Shown here: positions 12,575 to 24,900 of the stretch, one piece after another
Position numbering within the stretch: the first letter of the stretch is position 1
Layout of the letters: each line of letters begins with the position of its first letter
Source: Dactylis glomerata
Lineage: Eukaryota > Streptophyta > Magnoliopsida > Poales > Poaceae
Direction of reading: 5' to 3'
Assembly (NCBI GenBank): GCA_007115705.1
Contig: QXEO01001023.1
Location: forward strand, 2,057,701 to 2,121,700
Length of the DNA stretch: 64,000 bases
The notes under the pieces: generated by a model
The model's database searches: none
What the model was told of the DNA's origin: nothing
Seen by the model: only the letters and a program-made list of their open reading frames with translations
Translations under genes and position numbers: made by a program

Positions 12575-12671
12575 GGTTGAACAGGCTGGATCGAAGCCCT
12601 CTGATGAGGGGATTTGTGTGGCTCGAATTTTGAAATTGTGGGGATTTTTTGTGGATTTTGCGTGGAGAAAT

Positions 12672-12685
12672 TGGCTCTAATACCA
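12672..12685 (-). promoter_or_regulatory. Primer-binding site of an LTR retrotransposon
   Basis: On the minus strand it reads TGGTATTAGAGCC, two bases after the LTR end ...GTTAACA. This matches the initiator-methionine tRNA type (TGGTATCAGAGC) with one change, so the element reads leftwards. Confidence 0.75.
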
Positions 12686-12687
12686 AA

Positions 12688-12954
12688 TGTTAACAACAGG
12701 CTAGTTACAGAGATCAAGTGCTCAACAATTCTGCTTACAAGCCATGGATTATGAGAATCTAGTGATTATAGAGGAGTAGGAGATCGAGAGGAGAGACGAC
12801 GACCCCAAGCTGAGGAGGCCGAAGCCATCCAATTCCTAGCCAAGTTTGCCGGTAGCTGTCTTGGTTGTATATATATGCCTCCACCTCGCCTGGCTTCCGA
12901 ACAAGGCCCGGCCCAAGCATGGCGGCCCATCTGCTAGTAGAAGGGTCGCTAACA
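12688..12954 (-). repeat. Short LTR (267 bp), Copia-like
   Basis: On the minus strand it begins TGTTAGCGACCC and ends CTGTTGTTAACA, the TG...CA ends of an LTR with TGTTA/TAACA termini. A TATA-like CATATATATAC lies inside (about 12868-12880). It is directly followed on that strand by a primer-binding site. Small LTRs with TGTT ends are typical of Copia elements. Only one copy was found, so the element is truncated. Confidence 0.7.
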
Positions 12955-13519
12955 GCTAGATTAATTAGATCCTAATTGCCATATTAAATTATTATTACTT
13001 GCTAGATTAATTAACCAGAATTAACCGATTTGACTGTCCTAATTGCCAAATTACTAACCACCGTATTAATTAGTCCTAGTTACTCGTTTAATTGTTGCTA
13101 ATTGCCAGATTAAAATTGGATCAACGCAAAGCCTTGTCTCCCTGTATCGTTTCCCCAACCTTGCGAGTCCACGACTCTCTGTTCTGTAGCATCATGGTAG
13201 GAGGCGGAAGCTGCGCTACCAGCTGACTATCAGCCAACGAGTTCTTCCCGTACAAGAAGAGCTCTCTCCTCGAGGAGCTCCTCCTCCATCATCCGCCTAA
13301 ACTCGTCATCCCTGAGCTCTGCTCCGTCGCTCTCCATGCGCTCGTCGACGAGCGCCTCCCACTATGTGCTCGCCGGCAACACCTCCTCTTCTCGTGCCTC
13401 CCAGCGCGGCGCTCCTCAACCCCCCGGCGCGGCAACTCCCCCGCTGCGTGTTGGAGAAGATAGTCCCCTTTTTTGCAGGCGCTCGGACTACCGGCGCGGC
13501 GGCCCGGAGAAGACTGTTA
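12955..13519. other. AT-rich spacer, then GC-rich unrecognised fragment
   Basis: 12955-13130 repeats short phrases such as 'taattgccaaatta' and 'ttaattag'. 13190-13519 is GC-rich and can be read forwards as a Leu-rich peptide (LLEELLLHHPPKL), which looks like part of a coding exon but is not recognised. It is interrupted at 13520 by a MITE whose excision joins it to sequence at 14028. Confidence 0.3.
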
Positions 13520-14024
13520 GGCTGGTGCCAACGCGGGCTGGAGGGGGGGCGGTATCGCCCGGCGGGAGGCGAGAGGGAGGCGAGAGGGCAGCGGCGGGCG
13601 CCGGCTCCGTCGCCCGGCAGGAGCGGGCGATACCGCCCGGCCGGCGCCCGCGCTGGCGGGGCGAGAGCGGGCGAGAGGGGGGCGAGAGCAGGCGATAGGG
13701 AGGCGACGCGCTGGCGGGGCGAGAGCGGGCGAGTGGGGGGGGGCGAGAGCGGGGCGAGAGCGGGGCGGGAGCGAGACGAGAGGGGGGGCGGGAGCGAGAC
13801 GAGCGGGGCGGGAGCGAGACGAGCGGGGCGAGAGCGGGGCGGGAGCGACGCGCATTATTTTGAATGTTGTAAAAGAGAGGAGAGAGAAAAGCTGATGTGG
13901 AGGAGAGAGAAGTGAGAGCTCGCACTATAGCCCGTGCACTGGCACCGTGGGGTGAGAGTGGGGTGAGAGTGGGGTAAAAGCTGACGTGGCGAGGCTATAG
14001 TGGGGTGATGCATTGGTACCAGCC
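13520..14024. mobile_element. Tourist-like MITE with purine-rich core
   Basis: Begins GGCTGGTGCCAACGCG and ends GATGCATTGGTACCAGCC, so the ends are inverted repeats (GGCTGGTRCCAA). It is flanked by TTA at 13517-13519 and 14025-14027, the 3-bp duplication of PIF/Harbinger (Tourist) elements. At 505 bp it is large because the centre (about 13550-13855) is an expanded array of GGGCGAGAGCGGGCGAGAG-type units, almost all purine on this strand. Confidence 0.7.
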
Positions 14025-14197
14025 TTAGCGACCTACCCTATGGGCCGCTATGGGCTGGACGATGGGCTGGCACTCCTGAGCTTTGGCCCGACAGAAGGCA
14101 GCAAAGGCAACCGCTACATATACCAGGAGAACGACATGCAGAAGGGCGGCTTGGAACGGAAGGGCTTCGGCCTGGGCGTGGCATTGTTGCTGTTCTT

Positions 14198-14530
14198 TAT
14201 ACCTGGGCATGTTTTCGGGCCGGGCCGGGTCGGGCTGGGCCGGCAAAAAGCCCGACTCAAAAATCTGCTGCCCAGGCCCGGCCCGGCCCGACTATCGGGC
14301 CGTGTTTTGCTACCCAAGCCCGGCCCGTCGGGCCAAAAAAACGTCAGGCCGTCGGGCCGGGCCTTCCTAAAATCTGCCAAATCTTCTGCCCAAGCCCGGC
14401 CCGACTAGTCAATCGGGCCAAATTTCTCTGCCCAGGCCCGGCCCGTCGGGCCAAAATAAGAGGTCGGGCCGGGCCATTTTCGGGCCGGGCCGGGTCGGGC
14501 CGTCGGGCCGGGCTGCCCATGCTCAGGTAT
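14198..14530. mobile_element. GGGCC-rich hAT- or Mutator-type MITE
   Basis: Left end TATACCTGGGCATG and right end CATGCTCAGGTAT are inverted repeats. The sequence GCTGTTCTT is present directly outside both (14189-14197 and 14531-14539), giving an 8-9 bp target duplication. The interior consists of many GGGCCGGGCC and GCCCGGCCCG blocks that can fold on each other. Length 333 bp, non-coding. An 8-bp duplication would mean hAT and 9-bp Mutator; the one-base ambiguity cannot be settled by eye. Confidence 0.7.
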
Positions 14531-14540
14531 GCTGTTCTTC

Positions 14541-14690
14541 TTCCTCTGTAATCTCTCTCCTTCTCTCTTAGATCCATGGTTGTAACTGGATTGGTTCAGT
14601 GAACTTAGTGATTGAGAGCCAAGGTGTTAACAATCTGGTATCAGAGCCCACGATTGAGAGCCAAGGTGTTAACAAAGACGGCCCCTCCTC
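14541..14690 (+). mobile_element. LTR 3' end plus primer-binding site of a second retrotransposon
   Basis: The sequence ...CCAAGGTGTTAACA (to 14632) is followed by ATC and TGGTATCAGAGCCC (14636-14649), the classic initiator-tRNA primer site, now on the plus strand. The phrase GATTGAGAGCCAAGGTGTTA is repeated at 14610 and again about 46 bp later, a small duplication across the LTR/primer junction. The matching LTR start and the coding region were not located, so only a fragment remains. Confidence 0.55.
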
Positions 14691-16198
14691 CCATGACTCC
14701 CGGCGTGGCATACTTCAAGCTCCCATCAAGCCGCTCCTCACCTCACCGAACGCGCCGTGCTGCTCCCCGGTGGGCGGTGGTGGTATGCAAAAGAGTTTGT
14801 GTGTGGTCGAGAGTGCCGTAGCTATAAGATAAGGTAGGCGGTAATCAGACGGTTGCACACATCTCCGCGCACCGCCGCACGGGAGAGTGCTACGTGCGGC
14901 GTCTGCGCATATATTCTCCCATAATAGATAGATAGATGGATAGATAGAGCATATTTTAAATTCTTGTATATTAACGAAACCAACCGAGTTAAAAAAAACC
15001 CAGATGCTAAAAAGTGCTCGGAGGCTCATTGGCTCGTCCGAGCCTCTGTTTTGTGGCCGTCCGATCATCTTGATCATGCCCGCATCCCACATCACGTCCC
15101 GACAGCCACCTATCCTCAGTTCCTCACTCTCTGGGTCTTTCCTCCCCCACCCATTTTCCCCAATCCCCATCTCCATCGTATTCGTCCCAGAACTTCGATC
15201 TCCCCTTCGTTCCCCAATGATGCCGATCGCCGCCGTTGCTCCCGACCGCCACCACCCATGATTGGCGCCGCCATGTGCCTGCGCTGCTCTGCCGCGCCTC
15301 CTCCAAACCCCCAGCACGGCTCGTCGCTCCCTCGACGCACACGCGCTCCCTGATGCGCCGGTGCCGCCACCCACGGCTCCGGCCGTGGCCGGCCACCGCC
15401 GACACCGCCACCCGCCGAAAAAATCCGTCCACGGTCATCTCTTCGAGCTCCCAACCGCCGCAAAGCCATCACCCCTCCAACGCGCGCCCCCGCGGCAAAC
15501 CCTAGCTGTACGGGTCGGCTGCCGGCGCTGTTCCCACGACTCTTCTCCGTCGAGCTCTCTCTATGGTGCTTATATTGGGCTACGCGACGCCCTCTCCTTC
15601 AACCTCGAGCCCCAACTGGACCCTGCTGCCTCGGATCAACGGTGGTGTGGTGACGGTACTGTGGTGTGGTGATGCTGATGCTGGCTGGGCTGCCCGTGCA
15701 TGGCCTCCAGCACCGGTGGTAGGCTTAGCTGACCCCTCCTCGGTCAGGTCGTTCATTGCCTCTACCTGCTCTCTCCCGTGCACCGTGATGATAGTGATAC
15801 TGGCCATATGTGCATTTAGGTGCTTGTAGTGGATTGGTACTAGGTGCGTGGTTGATCTTCTGGTATATGCGTCCTAGTTCATTCCTTGCTGATTACTTGT
15901 TCAGCTCCTGATCTGGTCGAGTATGGCTTGTTGTTTGGGTCCTGGTTAGCTCTAGCGACTATTGTGCAGCGGATTGTATGCTTCTATTGATGCAGCTGAA
16001 TATATTTACTGCATTTAGGACACACATACATACTATTTTCTTCAAGTAAATGTGGACGTGAGCTGCTAAAGTGGTTACATAGGAGAAATATGTGTTGGAA
16101 TAATGCAATAGAAATAGTATGCTGAGCAGAAATATTTTCCAACAATTCCTGCAACTACATTCACTTGAACCGGCCATTGATAAGAAGCTTGTTTTCAG
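14691..16198 (+). other. GC-rich leader-like region, no confident coding sequence
   Basis: 15050-15830 is GC-rich with many open frames in several phases (for example 15262-15672 and 14715-15374 minus), rich in Pro, Arg and Ala. The composition resembles 5' untranslated or first-exon sequence of grass genes. It lies upstream of the three-exon model at 16199-18239 and may supply its 5' exon, but no donor could be chosen with confidence. A TAGA microsatellite lies near 14928-14948. Confidence 0.3.
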
Positions 16199-18239
16199 GT
16201 ACAGCTGCAGCTTCAGCAACTCATGGCATCGGACCTTTCGGAGGAGACGACGGCGGAGGGAGCTGCAACTCATGGCATCGGACCTTTCGGAGGAGACGAC
16301 GGCGGAGGGAGCTGCGACGATGACCACCATGGTGGGATCTCCACGACGGTCATGACAACGAAAGGGCGACCGTCTTCGAGCATCATAGGTCAGACCATCA
16401 ACACAAGTATTGAACCTAAATTGTTACTCAACAATAGACTACTCAACAAAGTTAATTTTGGGTTACTGGCATTCAGACTAAGTTGCTTTTTGTCAGCATA
16501 CTTTAGTTTGATTTCATCTTTTAGTTTGGGTATTTTTTAGCACTATCCTTAAGTTGTGTGTTGATTTTATTTTAAGTTGTTTTGTTCAGCATCCTTAAGT
16601 TGGGTTTAGATATACCTTAAGTTGGCTATCTAATCATGCCTTTTTCAGTTCAGAATGCCTAATGTTCTGAAGTTGGTAATCACTTGTTAAGCACTTAAGG
16701 AGTTTTTTACATGACCTCTCATATTAATCACCACTAAATAGTAGCACTGGACCACTGGCTGTAATTGGCAATTTGAACAGTTTAACAAGGTTTTTAATTG
16801 GGAGAATTATTTGGTTGTGCTGCATCTTTTTTATACCATGAATTATGCATAAGTTGGTCATCTTGCTTAATCATGTTGTTTTATCATTATGGTTAAGTTG
16901 ACTTCCGAAAGTAATTAAGTTGGTTTTAATAAACATGCTTAAGTTAGCTTCTGAAATTAAGTTGTTTTGATACCATGCTTAAGTTGGCGTCTGATAGTAA
17001 TTAAGTTGTTTTTATAATTATGCCTAAGTTGGCTTCTGAAAATAACTGAGTTGTTTTGATAATTACGCCCAAGTTTTGCTTCTAAAGTTAATTGAGTTGT
17101 TTTGATAATTATGTCTAAGTTGGCTTCTGAAATGAATAGAGTTATTTCGATACAATACTTAAGTTGCTTCTGAAATTAATTGAGTTGTTTTGATAATTAT
17201 ACCTTAGTTGACTTCTGAAAGTAATCGAGTTGTTTTGATACCATGCTTAAGTTGGCTTATGAAATTGATTTAGTTGTTTTGATACCATGCTTAAGTTGGC
17301 TTCTGAAATGAATAGAGTTATTTTGATACCATGCTTAAGTTGCTTCTGAAATTAATTGAGTTGTTTTGATAATTATACCTTAGTTGAGTTCTGAAAGTAA
17401 TTGAGTTGTTTTGATACCATGCTTGAGTTGGCTTATGGAAGTACTTGAGTTGTTTTGATACCATGCTTAAGTTGTCGTATGAAGTAATCAAGTTGTTTTG
17501 ATAATTGCAGTCGATGGCGAGCCAAAAGGGAGCCACGTGGTGGAGCGAGCCGTGTGGCAGTGCGAGGCGCTGGGCGGCGGACAGAGAGCCATGCGGAAGT
17601 GCGGCGAGTTCTGCGACGGGAGCGTGAAGGCGGCCAATTCGTCGGCGGAGGGCGAGTCTCTCGCTAATGCGGTGTGCTTGGTGACGAAGATTCGCGACGG
17701 AGGCGCCTACATCAACTGCCAAGGTAATCGTCCATCCTCGAATCCCACCGTATTTTGCTCGATTCGTACTGCAGTTGTTTTCCAGATTTTATTTAGTTGT
17801 TTCATTAACTAGATTAAGTTGCACACAAATATTACGTAAGTTGTATATTTTTGACTAAGTTGCATTTGCAAATAAACTTGGGTTGCATGAGTTGTAGTTT
17901 TTTAAACTGACCCACGTTTATTTTGCAACCATAAATGCCTCAAAGTAGTACTAGTATATCTTAGTTGGCTTCTGAGAGTAATTGAGTTTTGATACCATTC
18001 TTAAGTTGGCTTCTGAAAGTAATTGAGTTTGTTTTGATAATTATGCCTCAGTTGAAGTTGGGTTCTGAAAGTAGTTGAGTTAGGTTATTCACTTTTTTGA
18101 CAACCCTTAGTCATGCAAGCTACAGATAAATGATAAGTACTTACATGCATTTCCGTACAACAACGCACAAAACACTCACTACTGTACTGATATGGTTGCA
18201 TTTTCTCCAGACAAGCAGTTCGCCGTGGTGGCAGCATGA
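16199..18239 (+). CDS. Predicted small three-exon protein, unknown function
   Basis: Three exons join in frame at good splice signals: 16199-16388 (acceptor TTTTCAG, donor ATAG|GTCAG), 17511-17723 (acceptor ATTGCAG, donor CAAG|GTAAT) and 18211-18239 (acceptor CTCCAG, stop TGA). From the ATG at 16223 this gives about 135 residues. The N-terminus is acidic (MASDLSEETT), followed by a Gly/Asp/His-rich stretch and a Cys-containing segment (WQCEALGGGQRAMRKCGEFC). The first exon holds a 49-bp exact tandem duplication (16221-16269, 16270-16318), which reads in different frames in the two copies. Both introns are dominated by an AGTTG-rich minisatellite. No domain is recognised and the upstream frame is also open, so further 5' coding exons are possible. 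It may be a real lineage-specific gene or transposon-captured exons. Confidence 0.4.
16840..17505 (+). repeat. AGTTG-rich minisatellite, intron 1 of the small gene
   Basis: Imperfect units of about 44 bp built on 'gagttgttttgataccatg' and 'cttaagttggcttctgaaa', more than ten copies with variants (TTATGCC for CCATGC, GTCG for GGCT). The spacing is regular enough to indicate expansion by unequal exchange or slippage. Confidence 0.7.
17800..18085 (+). repeat. AGTTG-rich minisatellite, intron 2 copy
   Basis: Degenerate copies of the same unit as at 16840-17505 ('ttagttggcttctgagagta', 'taagttggcttctgaaag'), on the other side of the 213-bp exon. The repeat therefore flanks or predates the exon. 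Confidence 0.6.
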
Positions 18240-18915
18240 CCAAGGAAGCAAAATGTTATTACTACATTGTCGCTACAATTCATATGTACAAAGTTAGATA
18301 AGACAGATGCTTATTGTTCAGAAATTACTAGTAGTCGAACCTATAGTCTATTAGAAAACATATCTGAACTTATAGTCCTCACAGTACCATCTCAATCTTT
18401 GTTGCGCAAAGCTGGAACTGGTAGCATGTCTGTTTCGTGAAAAATGCAAGTTTCTGTCACAACTGTATGTCCTTTTTTGCGTTCAGAAACTGGAATCCAT
18501 GGAGAAGATATGTAGGGGAGCAGAAACCGGGAGGTATGGAGGAGGAAGAAAGCTTGGAATGATTTTTTTTCTTTGCTTTGTCCAGATCAGGGGGTTGGTA
18601 GATGTATAGGACGGCTGGGGATCTTGGTTCGCGCGCGCAAGGTGCTGGAAAATCAAGCGATTCCCGCACGGCGCCAAAACTTTCCTTTTTTGGACGTGGG
18701 GAAACAGTTCGGGATTTATATTCCTATTTTTGGGGGTGTGGGCTGGTTTGGACTAACTAGCCCCCGGAGGCTGGCTAGTCGCGTCCTAAAAAAAAACTTG
18801 CCTGGAATCACGCCCTTCTCCGCCAGATAAACCGATTCTTGTTGGCGTATATCAAGGAAAGGAACCTATCATCATTTCTCGACGACATTTTCTCTGTCTC
18901 GAGAGCCACGCCGTG
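18240..18915. other. Intergenic, upstream of the serpin
   Basis: No open frame of interest. It contains a near-palindromic phrase ACTAGCCCCCGGAGGC / TGGCTAGT at about 18756-18780 that looks like a transposon end, without an identified partner. The serpin 5' leader should begin within the last 100 bases. No convincing TATA box could be chosen. Confidence 0.3.
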
Positions 18916-21900
18916 ATGGAAGTGACAGGGGACCCGGCGACGCAGGCTGACTTCGACGGCCTGGCGGTGCTCTCTGCCGGCCTCGCGAGGTCTCTGTCCG
19001 AGGAGAACGCCAACAGCAACTTGGTGTTCTCGCCGCTGTCCATCTACGCCGCGCTTGCGCTCCTGGCCGCCGGCGCCGCCGGTGACACCCTAGACGAGAT
19101 CCTCCGCGTCCTCGGCGCGCAATCACGCGCCGAGCTCGAAGAGTTCATCGCCCGCGTGATGTGGCGCGCTCTCAAGGACCAGTCAGGCTCCGGCGGTCCG
19201 CGCGTCGCGTTCGCGTGCGGCATCTGGAGCGATCTCACATGCCCGCTGAAACCAGCCTTCCGGGAGTCCGTGGTGGGCACTTACAAGGCCGAGGCCAGCG
19301 CCGTCGACTTCATCAACAATCCGGAGGCGGCACGCGGCCAGATCAACGCGTGGGTCGCAGAGGCCACGAGCAATCTGATCGATTCCATCTTCGGTCCGGG
19401 ATCAATAACGCCGCTCACCCGCGTCGTCCTGGGCAACGCCATTTCTCTTCTAAAGGACGCTAGTCTACCCGGCTTCTCACGCAATCTGCGTCCGCCCCGT
19501 GCAGCTCGTCCGTTCGATCGGTGAAACAGTAATTTTCTCGACCCCGCTTTTCACCTGAGCCATCCGATCGGTCATTTATTTTGTCACCTGCATCTTCTCG
19601 GTTTGAGCCGATGACGAATGGGGCCAGGCACGAGTGGAGCCGACAGACAGAGACTCACCTCCTGCTTGTTTGTGTGCCCTTCCCTTTGCTCTGCGGCGAA
19701 AACCTAGATCGGGGAACAAAACCGTCGCCTCTCCCCAATCCCTGCCTTCCATTCCTCCCCAATCGGCCGACCTCCATGGCGGCGCCTCCCCCACCCGCAC
19801 CCTCGCCGCCTCCTCCAATCCACCCCTGTCTCACTCTCTTGCTCGTGCCCAGCCGCCTCTCCCCGAGCCAATTCCCGCCTCCTCTCCTCCTCCCAATATT
19901 GATCGTTGGCCAAGACGACCGGATAAGGCACATGCGGCACCGCGGCGGATCTGCCGGGGTTGAAAGCGATGCTTCTGGAGAGGAGAAAAGAGGAAGAGGA
20001 GGCGGCATGGGGAAGACCGGCGGCAGCGGCGACAGCCCATCGACAAGATCCTTCACAGGAAGGAAAGAGGAAGAGGATGTGGCGCTGAGAAGACCGGCGG
20101 TGGCGATGAGATGGTGGGCCAGAGTTGCGGGCTCGCCGATGGGTCCGCCATGTGCGCCTCCTCCTTCCGCATCACTGGTGTCCAACGTGCTGGTGGACGG
20201 CAGAGCGGTGCGTGACGGCGGCAGCAGCGGGTGACTCCTTTTCCCAAACACCGCACCTCCTCTTGTCTCTTCCTCCAGCACTCTGATCTTTATTTGCTAA
20301 TTGATGTTTTTTCTAAACACGAGCCTGAGGAAGAAGAGAAGAAGTATCAAGGAAGGGATCTTGGGGCTCCAATGGTTCAAGCTAGCGGTGGCTGTGAGCA
20401 ACAGGCAGTCCACAGATGCTCCTCTTTCTTTACCTCTTGACTCCTCTGATTTTATTCCTGTAATATATCTTTTATTTATATACACCAAAGAAGAGAAGAG
20501 ATGGTGGGGAACGAGGGGATCCGGGGCGTCCCATCGTCGGGAGGCGAACCGCGGAGGCGCTGGAGCCGGGGAGTTGCTTCGAGCTCGCTGCCTTCGAGCT
20601 CTCCCGCGTCGTCCTCCTCGCCGCTTGCCACATGGTCTCCTCTCCTGCAGTCTTGGGGCGGCATGTGCTGGCCGTGCCCTGCCTCATTGCTCCACTTCCT
20701 CTGCTCAAGTTACTGTTTCCGCGGCCAGTTCTTTCTGAGTAGTGCGAGACCTCTCTGGCAGTGGATTGCCTGGTGGCTGGTGCCTTTGATTGAGGTGGAC
20801 CCTGGATCTATCGGCCCTTTATTTTTTGTGTAATTTCTGATTTGTTTCCTCTTTTACAGTTTATCCATTCTTCCTCTTTCTAATCATTCTAGGTGACTGC
20901 AGCAGCAAGGGCAGTCAACGGTGTGGTTTGCAGCAGTAGTACTGCAAGTCTCAGCCTTCTGCCTACCATTCTTTGGATTCTACCACCTACAGAGTAGGTC
21001 TCATCACCTCACGCACACCATCTGCTTGAAGAAATGGCCAAATGATTTTATTGTAGCCCTGTAGGTCACTCTTATTTCTTCCTTTATCCTGCCTTTCAGT
21101 ATTATTGCTTATGATGACAACATGCTACCCTCCAATAACAAAGATGAGCTGATGCTAATATGCCAAACGTTTTGTGTATTTAGGTGGCTGTGCATCGAAT
21201 CTGTGTTCATGTATTTATCCATGGCGTTTTTGTTCATGTATGACATGCGTATTCAGCCAAGGTATTTGACATATCCCTTTATCTATTACTCTGTGTCATG
21301 TATATTGTGGTGGTTGATTGCCCCCGTCAACGCATAGACTGTGCATAGAGATAGTTAGAAATAAACACCTTTGAGCAGAATGTTGCATCCATCATCACAG
21401 TCATCTGCAGGTCTCATTGGTTCCTTTTCTTACTCATCCCGCACTACAGACTGGAAAGAAGGCTGCCAGTTCTTATATAAAATAGTTCATTTGACTAATT
21501 CGGTAGTCTGATTGCCTGAGTGGCTTGATGTACGATATGAATCCTCGATAAGTTTTTTCCTTTTAATATGTCTAGCAAATTGAATTTGTGAACATTTGCT
21601 TATTTAGTAGCGATTTCATCTTGCCTTCCCTGAACTTGTAATTTCTGAAGTCAATTGGAAATGGGAACCTTTATGATTTAAAAGCATCATGTCATACATA
21701 CATCCGATTCTAATCATCTTTTTTCCTGTTAATGAACAAATTCTTTCTTATCCCCGGTGAGTAATGGCCATCACTGCTATCTAATGAGGCTGATTATGAT
21801 CGAACATGGTGGTGTTCGACGTGTCCCAGTACAAATAATCACCCAATTCAGTATGGTTTCAGTATGGTTGTTGTTATAATATTGCATAGATCTCTATGAT

Positions 21901-24900
21901 CGAACTCCTTCACCCAATTCATTCTCTTATGAAGGCCTGCAAGATCCTATCTTGATTTCTCATCTCATTATGGAAACATTGGAGATGGAGGTTTGAAAAC
22001 GTGCATAATACATACTTGTTTTGCTTTCAGACTTTCAGTCACTATGAAACATACATGGGCTTCTCTTTTTATCCTGTTAGTCAACAGATTGGATTGTTCT
22101 CTTTTTATGAAAGAAATATTTTTGTTGTTGTTGTGAGCCTCCTCGTGCATGTGAATGATCAAAGGGAAGGCATGAAAGTAAATGAATGGTTAGGTAATAA
22201 GCTCCTTGAAGAGATATTACAATCAGTGATCAAATTTTCTGTATACTATTTGTGGAGACTACACCGGGCTGCTTTAACATATATCACAACTTAGCAGATT
22301 GCAGAACCTGGTAGTGACATGATGTTAGCAGGAGGAAATGAGGGTTGCAATCTCTAAGGGGTTGTATTTACTGTTTTGAGGGTGGCAAGTGCTGAATTTG
22401 CAATGGTACTCTGTGTTGTATGCTTATAATTTCTGGTTGTTGTCGATTACTCGATGAGTGTACTGGAAAAATTATTGCAGCTTGGTGAGCACACGATTGT
22501 CACATTATGAAGGTACGTTATTAAAACACAGGCTTGGCTATCAATCAGTTTTAGGTACATTAATTACTCTGAAACAATATATATTTCACTAATTCACTTT
22601 TAGTTGTTCAAGTTCTGAACCATACAGTGAATAGCATTAGTAATCAATACATAGTAATTTTCTGGCACTTATACCATGCATATTGCCAGGTATTGGATGC
22701 ATGGTAAATCTTATTTATCCCATTGCACTTCCGGGGATTGACAAACAAATATTATCATTTTGGCTCTGTGCTCTTCAACACCTGCTGAATGCCCATTAAA
22801 ACTACAAAAATGCTATTTTGCTGGGAAGTAACCTAGAGAAGTCAGTGTGAAGCACAGTGTTTGTTATCCTGGCATTTGGAGGGTCTTCAACACCTGCTGA
22901 ATGCCCATTAAAACTACAAAATTGCCATTCTGCCGGGAAGTAGCCTAGAGAATTCAGTGTGAAGCACAGTGTTTGTTATCCTGGCATTTGGACTTGTGGT
23001 TCTGGTTTCTGTGCATAAACAATCGTATTGTTGTTTCTGAATATTCTTTAGTGGTTCAAAACTAGCAGGTAAGAAAGAGACAGAATTATTATGCTGGCAT
23101 TTTCCCTAAGAAAACATCACATAATACTTAAACTCATTGTGAGTTCTTCCTGTGAGTAGATAGATTTATGGTTATCCATGTACATACTTATTATCTAGAT
23201 TGCGAGGGAGTGAAAGAAAGAAGAGCGCTTATTTATTCATGAGCATGTTTCTGGTGTCACACAAATGATCATTTTGTCTTTTTATAGTGTCTACCATTAT
23301 TTGTGCTGTTTTCAACCTCAGCTGGTATTCATGAGCAGTATAGCTTTGTCTTGCTAAGCTTTGTCTTGCTATTTTAACGTCATTGTCACTACAAGAGATA
23401 TCCTTTTCTTTGTCACCACTGAACTAATATGGACGTATTTGTTGTTGTTACCAAGCACACATGCATGCCTATCCCTTAACATAGAGAAAGTAGCTGTCCT
23501 GAAGTTTAGAACTCCTGTAGCTAATGCCTTTTAGAATTAGAAACATGACTGAAGTTTATGTTTTTACAACTTTTCTGTTTGTGCCTATATGTTTTCTGCA
23601 AATAATCCATATGAACGGTCGTAAGAAGGTGAATTATGGCATAGTTTTGTTTTTTTGCATTTTAACAGTATCTATAATGTTTGTAGACTATGCTGGCTTG
23701 ATGTCAACAAAACCTCATGATCCAGTTCCAGAATTCTACAGATTAAGATAAATATGATAGTTGTTTAGTCCTTTTAATGGCTCTAATTAAGGTAAATGTT
23801 TCATCTAGGATATAACATAACAGTTTGTACAGTAGTAGCTTATGCAGATAGTTGTCGTCTGTCAGTAATATAGGTTCTGCTGCCATCCTATTTGTAGTAC
23901 CCGTACGCTGCCAAACCTTCTATACGATGAACAAAGTAACAAATAGCAATTTATATTTTGGACTAGAGACGTACTAAGTCAACGAAAAGACAGTGAGTTA
24001 TGTCCTCATTAAATCAAATATACTCTGGCGCATATGTGGACATGGATTGAGATATCCCTTTCTGAAATCATCAGTTTGTTTTGGTAATTGGCCCAGCTTT
24101 GTTCCAGGTGCAGTTGAGGGGGTGTTAAAAGGAGGCATCCTACTGTTCCTTCAGAGTGTTCCTTCAGAGTGTTCCTTCAGTGAGTTACTGTGTTGTTTTT
24201 CATCTGTAGCCTGTCACTTTTTCCCCTTCAGTAACTGATCCAGAGAGTGCAGAATTGCTGGCCTGTCGTCGAGATGTGGAATTAGCGTGAAGTTGGAGTG
24301 GTCAAGATGGCCCTGGAGCTGGACTGTTTGGGACCTGTGGCGAAGCAGGTAAGCAAGGAGGTGGATTGGTCTGTTCATGGACCTCTTGCGGAGGACATCA
24401 AGTCAAGGCTAAAGGGCTTTGGTAATTTTGCTGTCAACCACGAGTGTGACATTCAGGCAATGCAGTAGCGCATAGATTTGCTAAGGATTGCTACCATAAT
24501 AAACTTTGTAAAAGCTGGGTTTTTGTTTCTCTTGGGTATGTAGTGAATGCTTCTGCATCTGATTGTTCCGGTGATTAATATAAATGCACTTTTGGATCTA
24601 AGAAAAATTTAAAGTTCTTACTTGATCTAGCTTCAATGTCATTGAGATTGTAACATTATTATACAGAGTAGGTTTATTCTATGTCGCATGCTATCTGAGA
24701 CGGATTGTCGACCTTGGAAGCCTGTAATTTTCATGCTTTTCTTATATATACATCCATTTTTACTAACTAGGGGAAGCATGCAACATTGTGGGCTGTCTTA
24801 AATCTGTTGTGTTATTGCCTGACTTCTCCCCTTTTCAGAGTAAATAATAAAAATGTGCTTATTTAGTACCCCTACATATCAAAATTCTCCATATATTAGG

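Noticed and set aside
13364..13925. Long Arg/Gly/Ala-rich frames on both strands
   Set aside because: Products of the purine-rich array in the MITE, without codon structure or conserved motifs.
14025..14408. Pro/Gly/Arg-rich frames around the GGGCC element
   Set aside because: Explained by the GGGCCGGG blocks of a non-coding MITE.
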